Shown: positions 17,204-25,424 of the stretch, one piece after another
Layout of the letters: the number at the start of each line of letters is the position of its first letter
Position numbering within the stretch: the stretch's first letter is position 1
NCBI RefSeq assembly: GCF_003326475.1
Contig: NZ_JPWA01000030.1
Span: forward strand, 1-59,315
Length of the DNA: 59,315 nucleotides
Direction of reading: 5' to 3'
DNA from: Thalassospira xianhensis MCCC 1A02616
GTDB lineage: Bacteria > Pseudomonadota > Alphaproteobacteria > Rhodospirillales > Thalassospiraceae
The notes under the pieces: generated by a model
The model's database searches: none
Told to the model about the DNA's origin: nothing
What the model saw: the letters and a program-made list of their open reading frames with translations, nothing else
Position numbers and translations under genes: made by a program

Positions 17204-17531
17204 GTTTTGCACCCGGTATTTGTGAACCGGGCATCACATGTGTTCGCAATTATCTCTGACATTCTGCCTTGCATAGCCGAAAAACCGGCCGCGTTACATC
17301 TTCTTCCGTCAAACGAAGCGGAATTCTTGGCACATGCCCCGCCAATGTCCAGCTTTTAAACGTATGGTTCCTGCGCTGATTGTGATTTCATGCCTGCAAT
17401 CATGCAGCTATGCGAATTGCGTCTATCAGCCTTGGTATAGCTTGTTTGCCGCCAATTCCGGGTTGGCATGACTTGCCAAGGCCGCTATATCGCTTGCAGA
17501 TCAAAATTCAAAACCGAAAGATTCAGCGGAA
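17204..17531. other. Intergenic region between divergent trkH and purU
   Basis: No gene seen in 328 bases. Near the trkH end CCCGGT (17213-17218) and ACCGGG (17226-17231) can form a small hairpin. Promoters for both divergent genes must lie here, but I cannot place a reliable -35/-10 pair. Confidence 0.4.
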
Positions 17532-18398
17532 ATGTCCGAACTCGCCAAAACTTTTATCCTGACGATTACCTGCCCGGATACATTCGGGATCGTCGCCAGT
17601 GTCACCAGCTTCCTTGCCGAGGAAGGCGCGTTCGTCAACAAGCTGGAGCAGTTCGGCGATCCGCAAAGCAATCGCTTTTTCATGCGCGTGAAATTCGATG
17701 CCGGCCGTGCCTTGCGCACGAAGGTCGAGTTTGCCGATAAATTCGCCAGCATCGCCGATAAATTCACGATGCAATGGGAGCTTCATGATTTCCATCGGAA
17801 ACCAAAAGTGTTGCTGATGGTGTCAAAGTTTGGCCACTGCCTGAACGATCTGCTGCACCGGGTTGCTTCGAACAATGTGCATATCGAAATCCCGGCGATT
17901 GTTTCCAACCACGAAGACATGCGTGGTATCGTCGAATGGTACGGTATTCCCTATTACCATCTCCCGGTAAACAAGGAAACCAAGGCAAGTCAGGAAGCAA
18001 AACTTCTGGACATCATTGACGAGCACGACGCCGATCTGGTCGGCCTGGCGCGCTATATGCAGGTTCTGTCAACGGATCTGTGTCGCGCGCTCGAAGGACG
18101 CTGCATCAATATACACCATTCGTTCCTGCCCAGCTTCAAGGGTGCAAAACCCTATCATCAGGCCCATTCACGCGGCGTGAAACTGATCGGGGCAACAGCC
18201 CACTATGTCACCGCCGATCTTGATGAGGGCCCGATCATCCATCAAGCCATCGAACATGTCGATCACACGATGACGGCCGAGGATATGGTTGAAATCGGGC
18301 GAGATATCGAATCTGTCGTTTTCTCGCGCGCGATCCAGATGCATTGCGAACATCGCGTTTTCCGTAACGGGAATAAAACGGTTGTCTTCCGCCGATAA
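17532..18398 (+). CDS. purU: Formyltetrahydrofolate deformylase
   Basis: This 288-residue enzyme hydrolyses 10-formyl-tetrahydrofolate to formate and tetrahydrofolate, balancing one-carbon pools. It has an N-terminal ACT regulatory domain (ITCPDTFGIVASVTSFL, about residues 12-85) and a C-terminal formyltransferase-fold catalytic domain. The latter carries the conserved INIHHSFLPSFKGAKPYHQA and the ATAHYVTADLDEGPII stretch, holding the catalytic N, H and D. Length matches the family. A hairpin terminator follows 30 bases after the stop. Confidence 0.95.
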   Translation: MSELAKTFILTITCPDTFGIVASVTSFLAEEGAFVNKLEQFGDPQSNRFFMRVKFDAGRALRTKVEFADKFASIADKFTMQWELHDFHRKPKVLLMVSKFGHCLNDLLHRVASNNVHIEIPAIVSNHEDMRGIVEWYGIPYYHLPVNKETKASQEAKLLDIIDEHDADLVGLARYMQVLSTDLCRALEGRCINIHHSFLPSFKGAKPYHQAHSRGVKLIGATAHYVTADLDEGPIIHQAIEHVDHTMTAEDMVEIGRDIESVVFSRAIQMHCEHRVFRNGNKTVVFRR

Positions 18399-18427
18399 AA
18401 GGCTGGCAAAAGATATCTGACACCAAC

Positions 18428-18464
18428 AAACCACCCGTCCTAATGACTGGTGGTTTATTTTTTG
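18428..18464 (+). terminator. Intrinsic terminator of purU
   Basis: AAACCACC (18428-18435) and GGTGGTTT (18449-18456) form an 8-bp stem with a 13-base loop followed by ATTTTTT. Confidence 0.8.
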
Positions 18465-18626
18465 ATATGCATTACCACCTATGAAAGTAATGAACGCAAT
18501 CGACAAAATGGCCGATAGAAAACATGCGAATTTTCGAATAAGTTATATTCTGGGACAGTAAAATTCCCTGAATAACAATAGCTTGCAACGAATTACGTTG
18601 CCCTAGAACTACCTTGGGGGCTTTCC

Positions 18627-20063
18627 GTGCCTGGAAAGAAAATTTATTTCGCTATCGTTTTGTGCATTTTGCTGGTTGCCGGCTTTCTGACCACGAGTTT
18701 CGTAAGTTTTTACGTCGCCCGGCAATCACTGGAACAGCAAATTGCCGAGAGCACACTACCGCTGACCAGCGACAATATCTATTCCGAGATCCAGCGTGAC
18801 CTGCTGCAACCGATCTTTATTTCATCACTGATGGCGCAGGATACTTTTGTCCGGGACTGGACGCTCGCCGGGGAAAATGACCCTGAACAAATCATCCGCT
18901 ATCTCGGTGAAATCCAGATGCGATATGATACTGTCACGTCCTATTTTATCTCGGACAAGACCCGTAACTATTATCACCCGACCGGTGTGATCAAGCAGGT
19001 ATCCGAAGATGATCCGGCCGATTTCTGGTATTTTCAGGCACGCGACGATCAAAAACCCTATGAAATCAATGTCGATCATGACACTGCGGACCGATCACGT
19101 CTGGCGGTTTTCGTTAATTATCAGGTCCGCGACTATGACGGAAATGTCATCGGCATCACCGGTGTTGGCTTATCCGTCAATTCCGTTACCCGCCTGATCG
19201 AGACCTATCAGAAACGTTATGGCCGAACGATTTACTTTGTTGATCTGGAAGGGCGGATCACCCTGCACGGCAGCGGCTTCGGGACGTCCGAAACACTGCA
19301 CGACCGCAATGGAATTCGTGTCCATGCCACCCAGATTCTGACTTCCCCTGGATCCTCGATTACTTACGAGGACCACGGAGAAACCTATTTCGTAAACAGT
19401 CGCCTTGTTCCGGAATTCGGCTGGTTGCTGCTGGTCGAACAGAAAGAACATATCGGTGACCAGAAGATCGAAACCACCTTCCTGATCAATATCGCTGTAT
19501 CGCTTCTGATTACCGCGATTGTCGGCATTGCCGCCTATCTAACGATCCGGAATTATCAAAGCCGTCTGGAAGAACTCGCATCACGTGACAAGCTGACCGG
19601 CGCATGCAACCGGCAGGTCTTTGATCTCGTGTTTGAAGGTGTGGCCAAATCCTGCAAACGGCGTGCGGAACCTTTAGGCGTTGTCTGTATCGATCTTGAC
19701 GAGTTCAAGGAAGTTAATGACACCTTTGGCCATCCTGGCGGCGACGCAACGCTTAAGGAAGTTGCCACCACCATTCGCCGTCATTCACGTGAATCCGATA
19801 CTTTGTGCCGCTGGGGCGGTGACGAATTCATCCTGCTTCTGCCCGGCCTTAGTCGCCAGGAAGCAATGACGAAAGCACGGGAAATTTCCGACGCGATCCG
19901 CGAACATCCGGTACGCTTCGGGCGGGATACCATTCTGGTCACGGTTAGTGCAGGTATCACCGAGTATCGAGACGGTGAAGAGTTTGAAACACTTATAACT
20001 CGTGTTGATAACGCGCTTTATACTGCCAAAAATGCTGGTCGCGATCATATTTCGGTCGCCTGA
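18627..20063 (+). CDS. Membrane diguanylate cyclase with periplasmic sensor (dCACHE-like) domain
   Basis: This 478-residue protein has an N-terminal helix (about 6-28) and a large periplasmic region of about 260 residues resembling a double-CACHE sensor. A second helix (about 288-308) and a cytoplasmic GGDEF domain follow. The active-site loop is intact (RWGGDEF), with RDKLTGACNR at the domain start. The product inhibition site RxxD is present as RESD, exactly five residues before GGDEF, so feedback by c-di-GMP is expected. It makes c-di-GMP from GTP in response to an unknown external ligand. The start is GTG with TGGGGG about 7 bases upstream. A PAS-GGDEF-EAL protein elsewhere in the window could degrade the product. 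Confidence 0.92.
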   Translation: MPGKKIYFAIVLCILLVAGFLTTSFVSFYVARQSLEQQIAESTLPLTSDNIYSEIQRDLLQPIFISSLMAQDTFVRDWTLAGENDPEQIIRYLGEIQMRYDTVTSYFISDKTRNYYHPTGVIKQVSEDDPADFWYFQARDDQKPYEINVDHDTADRSRLAVFVNYQVRDYDGNVIGITGVGLSVNSVTRLIETYQKRYGRTIYFVDLEGRITLHGSGFGTSETLHDRNGIRVHATQILTSPGSSITYEDHGETYFVNSRLVPEFGWLLLVEQKEHIGDQKIETTFLINIAVSLLITAIVGIAAYLTIRNYQSRLEELASRDKLTGACNRQVFDLVFEGVAKSCKRRAEPLGVVCIDLDEFKEVNDTFGHPGGDATLKEVATTIRRHSRESDTLCRWGGDEFILLLPGLSRQEAMTKAREISDAIREHPVRFGRDTILVTVSAGITEYRDGEEFETLITRVDNALYTAKNAGRDHISVA

Positions 20064-20082
20064 TCGGCCCTGCCAGACAAAC

Positions 20083-20114
20083 AAAAACGGCCCCGAAATC
20101 GGGGCCGTTTTCAT
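20083..20114. terminator. Bidirectional terminator between diguanylate cyclase gene and asd
   Basis: AAAACGGCCCCG and CGGGGCCGTTTT pair across a short AAAT loop, with T or A runs on both sides, serving both converging genes. Confidence 0.9.
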
Positions 20115-20132
20115 TTAGATCCGTTATATCTT

Positions 20133-21140
20133 TTAATCAGCGATATAGGCTTCTGCGATCTGGACCGCGTTCAACGCTGCACCTTTAAGCAACTGGTCAC
20201 CGGCCACAAACAGTTCCAGACCATGATCACCAAAAATCAGGTTTGAACGGATACGACCGACTTCTACGTCGTACTGCTTCGTCGCATTGATCGGCATCGG
20301 ATAGACATTATTAGCCGGATCATCGACCAGTTTAACACCTTTGGCACTGGCCAATGCTTCACGTGCAGCAGCCGGCGTAACGACCTTTTCGGTTTCAACC
20401 ACGATGGATTCCGAATGGGTCCGCTCGGTCGGAATACGCACCGCCGTGCAAGATACTGGCAGGTTCGGCTCACCAAATATCTTCCGGGTTTCCCAGGTGA
20501 CTTTCATCTCCTCACGGGTGTAACCGTTTTCCTGGAAGCTATCGATATGCGGGATAACGTTGAACGCCAACGGATGAGCAAAGACTTCGGCCGGAACAGG
20601 TTTGCCTTCAAGCCCCGCTGCCAGACCTTCGCGCAGTTCGTTCATACCCGGCTGACCGGCACCTGATGCCGCCTGATAGGTCGAAACGATGACCTTTTTC
20701 AGGCCGAATGCCTTGTGCAACGGCCACAGCGCCACAGCTGCAATCGCAGTGGTGCAATTCGGGTTGGCAATCAGCTTGGCGGTCTTGGCAAGGTCACCAT
20801 TGATTTCCGGCACGATCAACGGCACATCGTCATTCAGACGGAATGCCGAAGAGTTGTCGATCACCAGCGCGCCCTCGGCAATCTGCGGGGCGAATTCCTT
20901 GGCGAAATCACCTGAAACTGCAAGAAAGACAATGTCGCACTGTTTGGCTTCTTCAACCGAAAACAGTGCGATGGTCTTAGTGCCGTACTTAGTCTCCACG
21001 GTCTTGCCTGCCGAACGCTCGGACGCGAACAGGGTGAGTTCACCCACAGGGAAGTTGCGATCAAACATAACATTGATCAGCTCGACGCCAACCGCACCGG
21101 TTGCGCCGATCACACCGACATGGAGATTTTCGGCACTCAT
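20133..21140 (-). CDS. asd: Aspartate-semialdehyde dehydrogenase
   Basis: This 335-residue NADPH enzyme converts aspartyl phosphate to aspartate semialdehyde, the branch point to lysine, methionine and threonine. Seen are the Rossmann motif VIGATGAVG (residues 9-17), the catalytic cysteine in NPNCTT (about 130) and the active-site histidine in RTHSES. dapD and dapE elsewhere in the window use its product for lysine and diaminopimelate. GAGGT is about 13 bases before the ATG, a rather long spacing. Confidence 0.96.
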   Translation of the reverse strand: MSAENLHVGVIGATGAVGVELINVMFDRNFPVGELTLFASERSAGKTVETKYGTKTIALFSVEEAKQCDIVFLAVSGDFAKEFAPQIAEGALVIDNSSAFRLNDDVPLIVPEINGDLAKTAKLIANPNCTTAIAAVALWPLHKAFGLKKVIVSTYQAASGAGQPGMNELREGLAAGLEGKPVPAEVFAHPLAFNVIPHIDSFQENGYTREEMKVTWETRKIFGEPNLPVSCTAVRIPTERTHSESIVVETEKVVTPAAAREALASAKGVKLVDDPANNVYPMPINATKQYDVEVGRIRSNLIFGDHGLELFVAGDQLLKGAALNAVQIAEAYIAD

Positions 21141-21337
21141 AATAATTGTCTAACCTCGTATAAAAATTGTTGTCGCTTTCGACTTACGCGATTGCTCGCG
21201 GGCCGCGCATTATAAGGATTTCTTTTGCGTTGGCAAATGCACCTTGCTGCATCGCACGCATGCACAGCAATCTTGGAACTCAAACGCAACCCGAAACGAG
21301 TTGTTCCATGCATTTTTCTCAGGATTTTGTGCAAATT

Positions 21338-21382
21338 TTTGCCCTTTGGCAGTTTTCCGGCAAGCCGGCGCCAAAGGGCAAA
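21338..21382. repeat. Long near-perfect hairpin / inverted repeat
   Basis: TTTGCCCTTTGGC (21338-21350) and GCCAAAGGGCAAA (21370-21382) are perfect 13-base inverted arms. Inside them CCGGC (21357-21361) and GCCGG (21364-21368) form a second stem. No T-run follows on either strand, so it is not a standard terminator. It lies 49 bases downstream of the DUF3012 lipoprotein gene and about 200 bases upstream of asd, both on the minus strand. Confidence 0.75.
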
Positions 21383-21430
21383 CACCTAAATTCAAACGAG
21401 AAAGATTGCCTGATCACAAAGAATCGAAAA

Positions 21431-21625
21431 TCAGAAAACGCAATGTTTGGCGAAATCGGTGGCCTCGTTGGCGGACCAGTCGCCTTTTGGCTTTTCCTTC
21501 ATGTCTTCGCACCATTCCTTGCTGCCGACTTCTGGTGAACAGGCGCCAAGCACCCCCGCCATCATCAAAAGCGATACACCAAAAACGAGTTTCCGACCGG
21601 GAATGTTCCACATTGCCATTTGCAT
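21431..21625 (-). CDS. Small DUF3012 lipoprotein
   Basis: This 64-residue protein has a lipoprotein signal with a lipobox VLGAC, so it should be processed and lipid-anchored at that cysteine. The short mature part contains CSPEVGSKEWCEDMKEKP and GDWSANEATDFAKHC, the pattern of the DUF3012 family known in marine proteobacteria. Function unknown. The other two cysteines may form a disulfide. ATG at 21625 is chosen because AAGGA lies 6 bases upstream; a longer reading to 21646 exists. It is downstream of the second trkH on the same strand, 96 bases away. Confidence 0.85.
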   Translation of the reverse strand: MQMAMWNIPGRKLVFGVSLLMMAGVLGACSPEVGSKEWCEDMKEKPKGDWSANEATDFAKHCVF

Positions 21626-21721
21626 GTCTTTCCTTGTTTGTTTCAACGAAATCTGCCGCCCAGTTTAGGCAAAATCAGGGCATTGTCGCTGACAACCGCG
21701 ACACCCCCGTCATTTTACCAC

Positions 21722-23179
21722 TCAATCGCGCCAGAAAGCTGGCAACAGAAGCACCAGAAGCGTTTCAAACTCCAACCGGCCCAGCACCATTGCAACATCA
21801 AGAATCCATTTCGCAGCATCGGGCAGCGACTGGAAATTCCCCGCCGGACCAATAATCGGGCCAAGACCCGGGCCCACATTGGCAAGTGCCGTTGCCGCCG
21901 CACTCATTGAAGTCACCAGATCAAGACCGGTCAAAGCCAGTGCGACACTGATCGCGATATAGCTGATCGTCAGCAGGAAGACATAAACCGTTACCGCGTT
22001 ATAGATGTCAGACGTGATCTCATGTTTGTCGATCCGGCTTACAATCACAGCCGACGGACTACGCAGGCGCATGAAATGTGCTTTAAGCCCTGTAAACACC
22101 ACATAAAGCCGGAACATCTTGAATCCGCCCGCCGTCGAGCCGGAACATCCGCCGATAAAGGTCGCAAAGAAGAACAGCATGATCGCTGCCGGACCCCATT
22201 GCAGATAGTCGCCCGACGCATAACCCGTCGTGGTAATCACCGAAACAAGGTTGAACGCTGCCATGGTCAACGATCTGAAAAACCCGTCATCGGAAATATG
22301 CATCAGACGCAGGGTTAAAAGGCCGGTGAAAACCGCAATGATCAGCAGGAAAATCCGGATTTGCTGATTATTTGCTATCGCGCGAATATCTCGTTTACGC
22401 ACCAGTACAGCATAAGCCGTAAACGGCAAAGCACCTGCGAACATGAAAATAATGCCAACCCAGTGCAGCGCCAGACTGGAATCGAATTTGGCAAATGACA
22501 GATCAGACGTTGAATATCCACCGGTCGCCAAGGTCGACATGCCATGATTAATCGCGTCAAACCAGGTCATGCCGAAGATCCGGTACAGAACCATGCAGAT
22601 GACGCTAAGACCGACATAAATCATCACGATCTGCAGGCACATATCGCGAATACGCGGGCTCAGTTTTTCCGATCGGTCCGAGCTTTCCATCTGAAAAAGC
22701 TGCATTCCACCGACCCTCATCATCGGCAGCAGCGCAAGTGCTGTCACAATAATCCCGATCCCGCCCAGCCACTGCAGGATCGACCGCCACAGCAAAAGAC
22801 CCGGCGGCATGTCATCAAGCGCCGACAGAACCGTTGAGCCAGTCGTGGTCAGCCCCGAAACGGTCTCAAAAACCGCATCACAAAAGCTGATATCAAGGGA
22901 CGAGAACCAAAGCGGAAGGGCACCAGCAAGACTGACTGCGATCCAGGAAAACACCGTCAGAACATAGCCCTGACGGGCATTCACACGCGGACCGATTTCC
23001 GACCGGCAGGCAAGGCAGGCCATGCCGCCAAGACCGATACTGGTCATTGACGCCTGTGCGAAAATCTTCCAGTCGGGATTACCATAATAAAGGTCGACGG
23101 CAGCCGGGATCATCATCGAAACACCGATGATAATGACCATTATGCCTACGACGAAAAAGATGGGCTGCAGTCGAAACAA
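21722..23179 (-). CDS. trkH: TrkH family potassium uptake protein (second copy)
   Basis: This 485-residue paralogue of the trkH ending at 15737 has the same four filter motifs: LTTTGST, ATGGYST, TTTGYAS and NVGPG. It also has LLQWLGGIGIIVTALALLP and the PAFWRD end. As read it begins with TTG at 23179; no upstream ATG is in frame and the ribosome site is weak, so the first residues are uncertain. The copies differ enough in loops to suggest old duplication or different ion preference. No trkA accompanies either. Confidence 0.92.
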   Translation of the reverse strand: MFRLQPIFFVVGIMVIIIGVSMMIPAAVDLYYGNPDWKIFAQASMTSIGLGGMACLACRSEIGPRVNARQGYVLTVFSWIAVSLAGALPLWFSSLDISFCDAVFETVSGLTTTGSTVLSALDDMPPGLLLWRSILQWLGGIGIIVTALALLPMMRVGGMQLFQMESSDRSEKLSPRIRDMCLQIVMIYVGLSVICMVLYRIFGMTWFDAINHGMSTLATGGYSTSDLSFAKFDSSLALHWVGIIFMFAGALPFTAYAVLVRKRDIRAIANNQQIRIFLLIIAVFTGLLTLRLMHISDDGFFRSLTMAAFNLVSVITTTGYASGDYLQWGPAAIMLFFFATFIGGCSGSTAGGFKMFRLYVVFTGLKAHFMRLRSPSAVIVSRIDKHEITSDIYNAVTVYVFLLTISYIAISVALALTGLDLVTSMSAAATALANVGPGLGPIIGPAGNFQSLPDAAKWILDVAMVLGRLEFETLLVLLLPAFWRD

Positions 23180-23408
23180 GAACGATGTCCATGCCTAACT
23201 CGGGAAATCCGCTTGTACAGCCAATTGACAACGATTGCATCCTGTTATCGCAGATGTGTCGGCACGAACAGAGTCAAAGCCGCACATTTCCCGGGATTTC
23301 AGGACATTATTTTGCCGTTGTTTTCGACTGTTCTTGCGCAAGCCATTCATGCCATTCTGTATCCTGATTGCATCACCTGTGTCCAATCACCAAACCATCG
23401 AGGTTGCT

Positions 23409-24131
23409 TTGAGACGCTCTTTTCGTTTTATCCTTCTGCTTTCCATTCCCGTCGCATTTGCACTTGCGATCTATATGCAGGACAAACCGGTTCATGCCGC
23501 TGGCGACACCCCGTCAAATGGCGAACAAAAGGCGTTAGAGGCACAGGGCCGGGATGTTCTGGTTATTGATGGCGATACGATCATGATTGATGGTGTCGTT
23601 GCAGACATCGCCGGCATTGATGCTCCCGAACTTGGCCAGCAATGCCGGCACAATGGCAATTTTTGGGACTGCGGCATGTCATCAGCCATGCAGCTTCGCA
23701 AATATTTCGCCATGGCTCCCTTTACCGTGCGCTGCTGGCCCGGTGATAAGGAGCATTCCGGCAAAGATGACGATTTCCCCATTGTCGAATGCGGTATTGG
23801 TGAACGCGATGTGGCTGCTGCCATGGTCAGTGACGGTGAGGCCCTTCCGATCGAAGGATATTCCCATCGCTATGACGGTCTTTCGGAAGAAGCCGACAAC
23901 GCCGGTATTGGCATACATGGCGGTGACATGATCCCCCCAGGTGAATGGCGGTCGGGCGCCCGGCTTGATGGTGAAAACGGGCGCTGCCTTTTCGTCCCTG
24001 AAGGCGATAGCCATTACCTTGGGACCCTTGATCCACGCTACAAGGATACTACCGCGGACAGGCGTGAATTTCTTTGCAGCGACGAACAGGCCCGTTCGGA
24101 GGGTCTTTCCTACGCCCCACTAAAAAAATGA
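23409..24131 (+). CDS. Secreted thermonuclease-fold protein lacking catalytic arginines
   Basis: From TTG 23409 (GAGG five bases upstream) the protein is 240 residues with a Sec signal (about 1-31, ending VHAAGD) and a staphylococcal-nuclease-like fold. It has IDGDT (53-57) and GIDAPELGQQC (69-79), and later PPGEWR. Active relatives have arginine five residues before the D of DAPE; here it is D66. A second arginine expected in a DRYGR-like segment is also missing (DDDFPIVEC). It may therefore be a non-catalytic nucleic-acid or ligand binder. The C-terminal 45 residues, with two cysteines, are an extension I do not recognise. A longer reading back to 23235 would precede the signal peptide and is unlikely. 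Confidence 0.75.
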   Translation: MRRSFRFILLLSIPVAFALAIYMQDKPVHAAGDTPSNGEQKALEAQGRDVLVIDGDTIMIDGVVADIAGIDAPELGQQCRHNGNFWDCGMSSAMQLRKYFAMAPFTVRCWPGDKEHSGKDDDFPIVECGIGERDVAAAMVSDGEALPIEGYSHRYDGLSEEADNAGIGIHGGDMIPPGEWRSGARLDGENGRCLFVPEGDSHYLGTLDPRYKDTTADRREFLCSDEQARSEGLSYAPLKK

Positions 24132-24200
24132 TCTGGCCCTGCATCTTTTTGCTGGTCTGTACGTCTTCCTGATCATCATATTGATTGTCTGGAGACGAAA

Positions 24201-24665
24201 ATGCGCCTGCAACTTGCCCTGAATGTCAAAAATCTTGATCGGGCCGTCACATTTTACAGTAAAATGTTTGCAACCCCGGTTCACAAGAAACGCAACGGCT
24301 ATGCAAATTTCGAAATTCTTGTACCACCACTTAAACTCGTTTTGTTTGAACGCCCTGAAGCAAACGAGCAGCTTAATCACATCGGAGTTGAATGTCTGAA
24401 CGCGTCCGAGTTTGATAAGGTATCAGACCATCTTGGCGGCAGCGGACTTAAGTCAAACGGTGTTACTGAAACCAGTTGCTGTCATGCCAGACAGGCCAAA
24501 CTCTGGATCAAGGAACCGGACGAACTGGCCTGGGAATGGTATCATATTCTTGATGATGAACCGGAAGCGGATAAAACAGGCGGCGAATCATCACAGGCAG
24601 GATGCTGCGGGCAGCACCCCGACATCAACGCCACATCCGAGCCAGAACAGGTTTGCTGTACGTAA
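24201..24665 (+). CDS. ArsI/CadI-like glyoxalase-fold protein (possible C-As lyase)
   Basis: This 154-residue protein is a single vicinal-oxygen-chelate domain. By pattern, the metal ligands expected for ArsI are Q4, H60 and E112. The cysteine pair C93-C94 in ETSCCHA matches the pair that binds trivalent organoarsenicals in ArsI; the related CadI group is cadmium-induced. The protein also ends in an unusual tail with two more cysteine pairs (C135-C136 and C152-C153). ArsI splits the carbon-arsenic bond of methylarsenite and aromatic arsenicals. There is no arsR, arsB or arsC around it. Instead an ECF sigma gene follows 5 bases later, so the two are surely cotranscribed. Confidence 0.82.
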   Translation: MRLQLALNVKNLDRAVTFYSKMFATPVHKKRNGYANFEILVPPLKLVLFERPEANEQLNHIGVECLNASEFDKVSDHLGGSGLKSNGVTETSCCHARQAKLWIKEPDELAWEWYHILDDEPEADKTGGESSQAGCCGQHPDINATSEPEQVCCT

Positions 24666-24670
24666 AACCA

Positions 24671-25252
24671 ATGACCTTTACAGTCTCATATCAAACATCC
24701 CCGGACTGGCAGGCTCTTCGAAAGGGCCTGCATCACTTTGTTCGAAGCCGTGTTCCGGAAAATGACGCCGAAGATGTTGTCTCGGATATCCTTGAGGCTA
24801 TCGTCCGCAACAAGGCGGCTTTGCAAACATCTGGTAACCCCTCTGCCTGGATTTATGCGGTCGCACGCAGCAAAATTAATGATTTTTATCGGAAGCAGGG
24901 GAGACAACGCATGGCCCAGCACAACCTGAAAACCGATCCTACTTTGTCCGGCGCCCCGGAAAATCAGTCAGTCCATACACGGCCTGACGTGGCGGGATTA
25001 AGTGACTGTCTTTCGGGATTTATTTCAAATATGTCGGATGCTGATCGAATAGTACTGACCGAGATTGACCTGCAACAGACCCGACAAACCGATTTTGCCA
25101 CCCGTCATGCCGTCGCTCTTCCTACCATCAAATCGCGGGTTCAGCGTGCTCGCAAACGGTTGCGTGACCGGCTGATATCTTGTTGCCCGACCGCTATGAC
25201 TGACGGTTGCAACAATAAATGCCACAGCACCATATCCTGCGCGGCAAACTGA
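24671..25252 (+). CDS. ECF RNA polymerase sigma factor with cysteine-rich C-terminal tail (SigZ-like)
   Basis: This 193-residue protein has sigma region 2 (DAEDVVSDILEAIV then SAWIYAVARSKINDFYR, about residues 32-74) and region 4 with a helix-turn-helix (ATRHAVALPTIKSRVQRARK). It resembles the SigZ-like ECF group. The last 23 residues hold C171, C172, C180, C184 and C190, which could bind a metal or arsenical. No anti-sigma gene is next to it. ATG at 24671 is chosen, five bases after the ArsI-like stop; it has no strong ribosome site, so translation may be coupled. A longer reading from 24602 overlaps that gene and is unlikely. Confidence 0.85.
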   Translation: MTFTVSYQTSPDWQALRKGLHHFVRSRVPENDAEDVVSDILEAIVRNKAALQTSGNPSAWIYAVARSKINDFYRKQGRQRMAQHNLKTDPTLSGAPENQSVHTRPDVAGLSDCLSGFISNMSDADRIVLTEIDLQQTRQTDFATRHAVALPTIKSRVQRARKRLRDRLISCCPTAMTDGCNNKCHSTISCAAN

Positions 25253-25273
25253 TTTCGGTCATTCCGGGAAATC

Positions 25274-25347
25274 TGGAGCGGGTGAAGGGAATCGAACCCT
25301 CGTATGCAGCTTGGGAAGCTGCCGTTCTACCATTGAACTACACCCGC
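25274..25347 (-). tRNA. tRNA-Gly (anticodon CCC)
   Basis: On the minus strand the acceptor GCGGGTG pairs with CACCCGC, the anticodon stem GCAGC/GCTGC encloses TTCCCAA (anticodon CCC), and the T arm reads GAGGGTTCGATTCCCTTC. The terminal CCA is encoded (25276-25274). Confidence 0.96.
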
Positions 25348-25424
25348 GAAGCGGCGGTTTTATAGCCCGGTTTCAGGGTGGGTGCAAGCCCAACCCCATA
25401 CCGGGTTGATTTATTTTGGATGAG

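Noticed and set aside
24201..24665. Ordinary lactoylglutathione lyase
   Set aside because: Size and the CC pair after the VOC core match ArsI/CadI better, and typical GloA motifs are missing.
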